A stretch of 64,000 nt of DNA. Source: Antilocapra americana. Taxonomy: Eukaryota > Chordata > Mammalia > Artiodactyla > Antilocapridae. Shown here in pieces: positions 58,986-64,000 of this stretch; position 1 is the first letter of the stretch; each line of letters starts with the position of its first letter. The DNA is taken from NCBI GenBank assembly GCA_007570785.1, contig ML664157.1:6135217-6199216 (forward strand), in the 5' to 3' direction. The notes under the pieces were generated by a model. It saw only the letters and a list, made by a program, of their open reading frames with translations, had not been told where the DNA came from and did no database searches. The position numbers and the translations under genes are program-made.

Positions 58986-60488
58986 GTTCAGTTTAGTTGC
59001 TCTGTCGTGTCTAACTCTTTGAGATCCCATGGACTGCAACACCCCAGGCTTCCCTGTTCATCACCAATTCCCGAAGCTTACTCAAACTCATGTCCACTGA
59101 ATTGGTGATGCTATCCAACCATTTCATCCTCTGTCATCCCCTTCTCCTCCCGCCTTCACTCTTTCCCAGCATGAGGGTCTTATCAACTGAATCAGTTCTT
59201 TGCATCAGGTGGCCAAAGTATTGGAGCTTCAGCTTCAACATCAGTCCCTCCAATGAATACTCGGGAATGATTTCCTTTAGGATTGACTGGTTGAATCTCC
59301 TTGCAGTCCAAGGGACTCTCAAGAGTCTTCCCCAGTACCACAGTTTCAAAGCATCCATTCTTTGGCACTCAGCTTTCTTTATAGTTCACCTCTCACATCC
59401 ATACATGACTACTGGAAAAAAGTCATAGCTTTGACTAGACAGACCTTTGTTGGCAAAGTAATGTTTCTGCTTTTTAATATGCTGTCTAGGTTGGTCATAG
59501 CTTTTCTTTCAAGGAGCAAGCATCTCTTAATTTCAGGGCTGCGGTCACCATCTGCAGTGATTCTGGAGCCCAAGAAAATTAAAGACTCTCACTGTTTCCA
59601 TTGTTTCCCCATCTGCTTGCCATGACGTGATGGGACCAGATGCCATGCTCTTAGTTTTCTGAATGTTGAGTTTTAAGGCAACATTTTCACTCTCCTCTTT
59701 CACTCTCATCAAGAGGCTATTTAGTTCTTCACTTTCTGCCATAAGGGTGGTGCCATCTGCATATCTGAGGTTATTGGTATTTTTCCTGGCAATCTTTATT
59801 CCAGCTTATGCTTCATCCAGCCTGGCATTTGGTATGATGTACTCTGCATATAAGTTGAATAAGCAGGGTGACAATATACAGCCTTGACGTACTCCTTTTC
59901 CTATTTGGAACCAGCCTGTTCCATGTCTGGTTCTAACTGTTGCTTCTTGACCTGCATACAGGTAGCTCAGGAGGCTGGTCAGGTGGTCTGGTATTCCCAT
60001 CTCTTTCAGAATTTTCCACATTGTGACCCACACAGTCAAAGTCTTTGGCATAGTCAATAAAGCTGAAGCAGATATTTTTCTGGAACTCTCTTGCTTTTTT
60101 GATGATTCAACAGGTGTTCATAATTTGATCTCTGGTTCCTCTACATTTTCTAAATGCAGCTTGAACATCTGGAAGTTCACGGTTCACATACTGTTGAAGC
60201 TTGGCTTGGAGAATTTTGAGCATTACTTTGCTGCATGTAAGATGAGTTCAGTTGTGTGGTAGTTTGAGCATTCTTTGGCATTGCCTTTCTTTGGGATTGG
60301 AATGAAAACTGACCTTTTCCAGTCCTGTGGCCACTGCTGAATTTTCCAAAGTTGCTGGCATATTGAGTGCAGCACTTTCACAGTGTTGTGTTTTAGGATT
60401 TGAAATAGCTCAACTGGAATTCCATTCACCTCCACTAGCTTTGTTTGTAATGATGCTTCCTAAGGCCCACTTGACTTTGTATTCCAGG
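58986..60488 (-). mobile_element. BovB LINE, 5'-truncated, about 1.5 kb
   Basis: Minus strand covers [60 protein letters not shown], then the RT box as YADG (59752-59763) and the C-terminal part to the tail. Frames are broken repeatedly; longest open piece 112 codons is an antisense shadow. Confidence 0.93.
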
Positions 60489-61349
60489 AATATATAGGGG
60501 GAAACAGGAAATTTTTAAAATTTAATACCTAAGGCAATCACAGAGAGTTTAACTCTCTTAATAAACATATTTTTCATACTCAGGGGAATTTTGATTATCT
60601 CTCAATTCAATTATAAAATGCTCAGTGAGATTCAATCATACTTATTTATTATATATTCCAAGGGAAATATTTGAACAACCAAGAAGTGCAAGATGAGGAA
60701 TGGTTAATTAGTGTCCAATTGAAAACTGTTAATATATACATCAAAACAACAAACAAGCTGCTTTTTGCTTTGTTTTTATAAGCAATCCAAAACATCCCAT
60801 GAATCAAGCATATTTGTGCAAAACATAGTAAATGTGACTGAAAAACACTGAGGAGTAAAATAGCCAATTAAATGAATAAATTATTTCAATATTTCAGGCC
60901 AACTCTCTTTTTTAAACAAAAAGTCTGTGACTTTGTCAGTGATGATTAAGAATAAAAATTGTTACCATAATTTCACATAAATATTTGAATTTCATGTCAG
61001 GCAAACAAGACAACATTATGTTCTGTAGGGAGACACTGATGGTTAACGCTTATCATATATCATTAAAAAGTCATTTAGCTGCTGTAATTTTGGAGCATAA
61101 ACTGGAAATTAAAAGGTGAATTTGCAACATTTTGGACTATTACTAGTTAATAACCTTAGAACCTTTTTGAGCTATAGCCAAATATTTTTAACAAGTGACA
61201 TTTTTATTTAGCAAAAAATAATTCTTCTGAATATTGCTGAGATATAATAAAGAAACACTGGGATTTTATTCACTGGGATAAGAAACAAAAAGCATCAATG
61301 TTGTACAAGTTCACATTACTAATGTGACTCTTACATGACAAGGATTTTT
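60489..61349. other. Intergenic sequence, nothing assigned
   Basis: AT-rich, no recognised element or gene. Confidence 0.45.
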
Positions 61350-61521
61350 TCTTAATATTTATTTGACTGAACCAGGTCTTAGTTGCGACATGCAGGATCT
61401 TTAGTTGTGGCATGCAAACTCTTAGTTTCAGCATGTGCAATCTTGTTCCCTGACCAGGGATTGAATCTGGCCTCCCACATTGGGAACATGGTGTCTTAGC
61501 CACTAGACAACCAGTGAAGTT
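61350..61521 (-). mobile_element. CHR-type SINE
   Basis: ATTTATTTGACTGAACCAGG, ATCTTTAGTTGTGGCATGCA, CTTGTTCCCTGACCAGGGAT. CAAGGATTTT / CAAGGACTTT flanks it as a probable target duplication. Confidence 0.82.
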
Positions 61522-61529
61522 CCAAGGAC

Positions 61530-61592
61530 TTTTATATAGAAAGTTTTTATATATAGAATTTATGTATATAATTCCTATATATATATAGATGG
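61530..61592. repeat. TATA-rich low-complexity tract
   Basis: TTTATATAGAAAGTTTTTAT then TATATATATAGATG; imperfect. Confidence 0.75.
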
Positions 61593-61705
61593 CTTTGCCT
61601 CAGCTGGAATGCCCATCTTGGATGAACTACTCTCCGTGGTAAAGTAAATCTGGCCAATAGAGGTTTATTTGAATTTTAGAACATGGAAGAGTTTAGAGCC
61701 AATCT

Positions 61706-61912
61706 GGGCTTTCCTGGGGCTCAGATGATAAAGAATCTGCCTGCAGTGCAAGAGATCCAGGTTCAATCCCTGGGTTGGGAAGACCCCCTGGAGAAGGGAA
61801 TGGCAACCCACTCCAGTATTCTTGCCAGGAGAATTCCATGGACAGAGAAGCCTGGAGGGCTACAATCTATGGGGTCGCCAGGAGTCAGACACAGCTGAGT
61901 GACTAACACTTT
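61706..61912 (+). mobile_element. Bov-tA SINE
   Basis: GGGCTTTCCTGGGGCTCAGA head; AGTCAGACACAGCTGAGTGA tail. Confidence 0.92.
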
Positions 61913-62560
61913 CAATTTTTAGAGACAGTCTAACATCTACTTTCTATTATGTTTTCTGTTCTGCTGTTCTCTTAATTTTTCTTTTCCTATCTAAACTCAT
62001 TCTTTGACTTGAGATATACCTAGATTTCCTTGGGTAAATCCTCTTAGCACAGCAACACCAAAATAATCTTGTTTCCTTTCAACCTCTTTGGAGTCATATT
62101 GTTACTGTTACTACCCAGAAAGGCTTAGGAGAAACTCCTTGGATTAAATTAATTGTTCTCCTCTTTCCCTGCTTGTGATTCCTTGATGGTCAGTATAACC
62201 CTTAGATAAGCTTGTTTTCTACTCAGATCGCTGTTGAAAAAAAAACAGAAGTCTGATAAACATGCCTCGGACTGTTGCTAGTAGAACCTTTCCAAAAACA
62301 TTTATTTATTTTAAATGTGTCTAGTTGTCTGGTTTCTTATCTAAAATATTCTATTATCTTTAGTTGTCAGACTTAACTACTTAAATTCTATAACCAATAA
62401 AACTGATAACTAGTAATTAAACTGAATGTTAGTTTTAAACTTATTTTTATTAGGTTGAAACACATAAAATTGCCATATGTAAAGTGAACATTGTCCAGTG
62501 TCAGTCATTTTATATTTTGACCTAATATTTTCCTCTTTACCATGAGGGTGGCAAATTAAT
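61913..62560. other. Intergenic sequence, nothing assigned
   Basis: No recognised element or gene. Confidence 0.45.
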
Positions 62561-62564
62561 AAAG

Positions 62565-62705
62565 GCTTGGGTTCAGGAATCAAACACACAAAACTTCAAA
62601 TCATAGCCCAGTCACTTACTAGCTGTGTGACTGCAGAAAGTTATTTAATCTTTCTTGGCCTCAGTTTCTTTATTTGAAAATTAGACATAGTAATGAGACT
62701 GCAGA
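62565..62705 (+). mobile_element. MIR SINE
   Basis: CAGTCACTTACTAGCTGTGT, GACTGCAGAAAGTTATTTAA, GGCCTCAGTTTCTTTATTTG match the MIR core well. Confidence 0.82.
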
Positions 62706-62806
62706 TAAACAGACCCATGGCTAAGCAGCTGGAGTTCATCCCCTATAGACAGATACTTCAAAATAGCAGGAGTACGAGAGGAGCAGAGCCTGCCCAGATG
62801 AAAGAT

Positions 62807-62928
62807 GCTGTTGTTCAGTTGCTAAGTCGTGTCTGACTCATTGCAATGCCATGGACTGCAGCACACCAGACTCCTCTGTCATCCACTGTCTTCCAGAGGG
62901 TGTTCATATTCATGTCCATTGAGTCAGT
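62807..62928 (-). mobile_element. BovB LINE 3' end, about 120 bp
   Basis: GCTGTTGTTCAGTTGCTAAG to CATTGAGTCAGT. Probable target duplication GATGAAAGAT (62797-62806) and GATAAAAGAT (62929-62938). Confidence 0.87.
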
Positions 62929-63003
62929 GATAAAAGATAAAAGACACATATTCCTCAGTATTGAAGTCAAGGAGACACTTGTACAGAAAGGCTCCAAGGA
63001 GGT

Positions 63004-63682
63004 TATAGAACTGCCATATGACCGAGCAATCCCACTGCTGGGCATACACACCGAGGAAACCAGAATTGAAAGAGACACGTGTACCCCAGTGTTCATCCCC
63101 ACATTGTTTACAATAGCCAGGACATGGAAGCAACCTAGATGTCCATCAACAGATGAATGGATAAGAAAGCTGTGGTACATATACACAATGGAATATTACT
63201 CAGCCATTAAAAAGAAATTCATCTGAATCAGTTCTACTGAGGTGAACAAAACTGGAGCCTATTATACAGAGTGAAGTAAGCCAGAGGAAAAACAAAAATA
63301 CAGCATACTAACGCATATATATATATGGAATTTAGAAAGATGGTAACGAGAAACCTCTATGCGAGACAGCAAAAGAAATGCAGATGTATAGAACAGTCTT
63401 TTGGACTCTATTGGAGAGGGCAAGGGCGGGATGATATGGGAGAACGGCATTGAAACATGTTAATCTTTATATGTGAAATCAATCTCCAGCCCAGGTTTGA
63501 TGCTCAGGGCTGGTGCACCGGGGTGACCCAGAGAGAGGGAATCAGGAGGGAGGTGGGAGGGGGTTCTGGAAGGGGAACACATGTATACCCATGGCAGATT
63601 CATGTCAATGTATGGCAAAACCAACACGATAATGTAAAGAAAATTAAAATAAATAAATAAATTAAATTAAATTAAAAAAAGT
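63004..63682 (+). mobile_element. L1 (ruminant) 3' end, end of ORF2 and 3' UTR
   Basis: The frame [20 protein letters not shown] to [20 protein letters not shown] matches the L1 at 53360-54962 in the opposite orientation. It reaches a stop at 63224-63226 and runs to a tail of AAATAAATAAATTAAATTAA type. Confidence 0.92.
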
Positions 63683-63689
63683 GAGGGGG

Positions 63690-64000
63690 CATCACCATAG
63701 TGATGTCAATCTACCCTTAGGCTTCTTCTCTAGAATCCATCTTGGTTAAGACATGCATATGCACTTTTTTTTTTTTGAGGACCCTGAAGTAAACCAAATG
63801 TGGGGATCGGAACCAGACAAAGCAGGATGATTAGGCAAAGCAGGATGATCAGCCAAAGGAAAACAGGAAGAAATGCCCCATAAAAGTGACTCAAACTATC
63901 ACAAAGGCACAACTCTCTCAGAGTCTGCCCATGTATCTATCCACATGTGCCCTTTTTCCTGCTAATAAATACTTTACTTGTTTCACGACTTTGCATCTTT
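63690..64000 (+). mobile_element. LTR-like element, cut by the window edge
   Basis: Direct short repeats GACAAAGCAGGATGA and GGCAAAGCAGGATGA, a TATA-like CATAAAAG (63880-63887), CACAACTCTCTCAGAGTCTG and an AATAAA (63964-63969) have the spacing of an LTR U3-R. Neither end is proven. A T12 run lies at 63765-63776. Confidence 0.5.

Noticed and set aside
2462..61912. tRNA genes in the heads of the Bov-tA SINEs
   Set aside because: The heads are tRNA-derived promoter sequences fused to BovB tails; none keeps a complete cloverleaf as an independent tRNA gene.
1..64000. CRISPR arrays, operons, phage or bacterial mobile elements
   Set aside because: No regular spacer-repeat arrays and no prokaryotic gene organisation; all repeats fit mammalian families.
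11888..64000. A second gene expected from synteny, such as SUCNR1 downstream of AADAC
   Set aside because: No open frame or peptide like a seven-transmembrane receptor is present on either strand; if synteny holds, it lies beyond the right edge.

Overview
The window is nuclear DNA from a ruminant (cattle, yak, buffalo, sheep or goat type). The evidence is the repeat content: many copies of the BovB (RTE-type) LINE, dozens of the tRNA-headed Bov-tA and dimeric BOV-A2 SINEs built on the BovB tail, CHR-type SINEs shared by cetartiodactyls, young ruminant L1 3' ends, and older MIR, L1M and MLT1 elements common to mammals. It is AT-rich and nothing in it looks prokaryotic or viral-genomic.

Only one protein-coding gene is supported. 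The last three coding exons of an arylacetamide deacetylase gene (AADAC) lie on the + strand at 2136-2205, 3705-3876 and 11291-11887. They encode residues 122-399 in the numbering of human AADAC (residue 121 is split with an upstream exon), without stop codon, frameshift or length change, and carry Ser189, Asp343 and His373 of the catalytic triad. The first coding exons, with the membrane anchor and the oxyanion-hole HGG motif, lie to the left of position 1. A decayed copy of the 70-bp exon occurs again at 23903-23962 on the same strand, a trace of an old partial duplication of an AADAC-like gene.

Layout: 1-2135, intron with a BovB 3' end; 2136-11887, AADAC exons, with introns of 1.5 and 7.4 kb, the second holding an antisense BovB of about 1.7 kb; 11888-about 12850, 3' UTR candidates; about 13 kb to the end, a gene desert of layered repeats. 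Landmarks in the desert are an MLT1 LTR near 15.7 kb, the AADAC exon relic at 23.9 kb, a strong CTCF-like motif at 27.9 kb, a complete solo endogenous-retrovirus LTR at 29023-30345 with a 6-bp target duplication, longer BovB copies at 42.2-43.7, 51.3-52.3 and 59.0-60.5 kb, a 1.6-kb L1 at 53.4-55.0 kb that forms an inverted repeat with a neighbouring L1 tail, and the start of another LTR-like element at the right edge.

How parts relate: the AADAC exons form one transcript; everything else is mobile-element debris without an intact coding capacity. BovB supplies the 3' tail shared by the Bov SINEs, so LINE and SINE boundaries are hard to separate in short copies. Element ends given without target duplications are approximate to about 10 bp.
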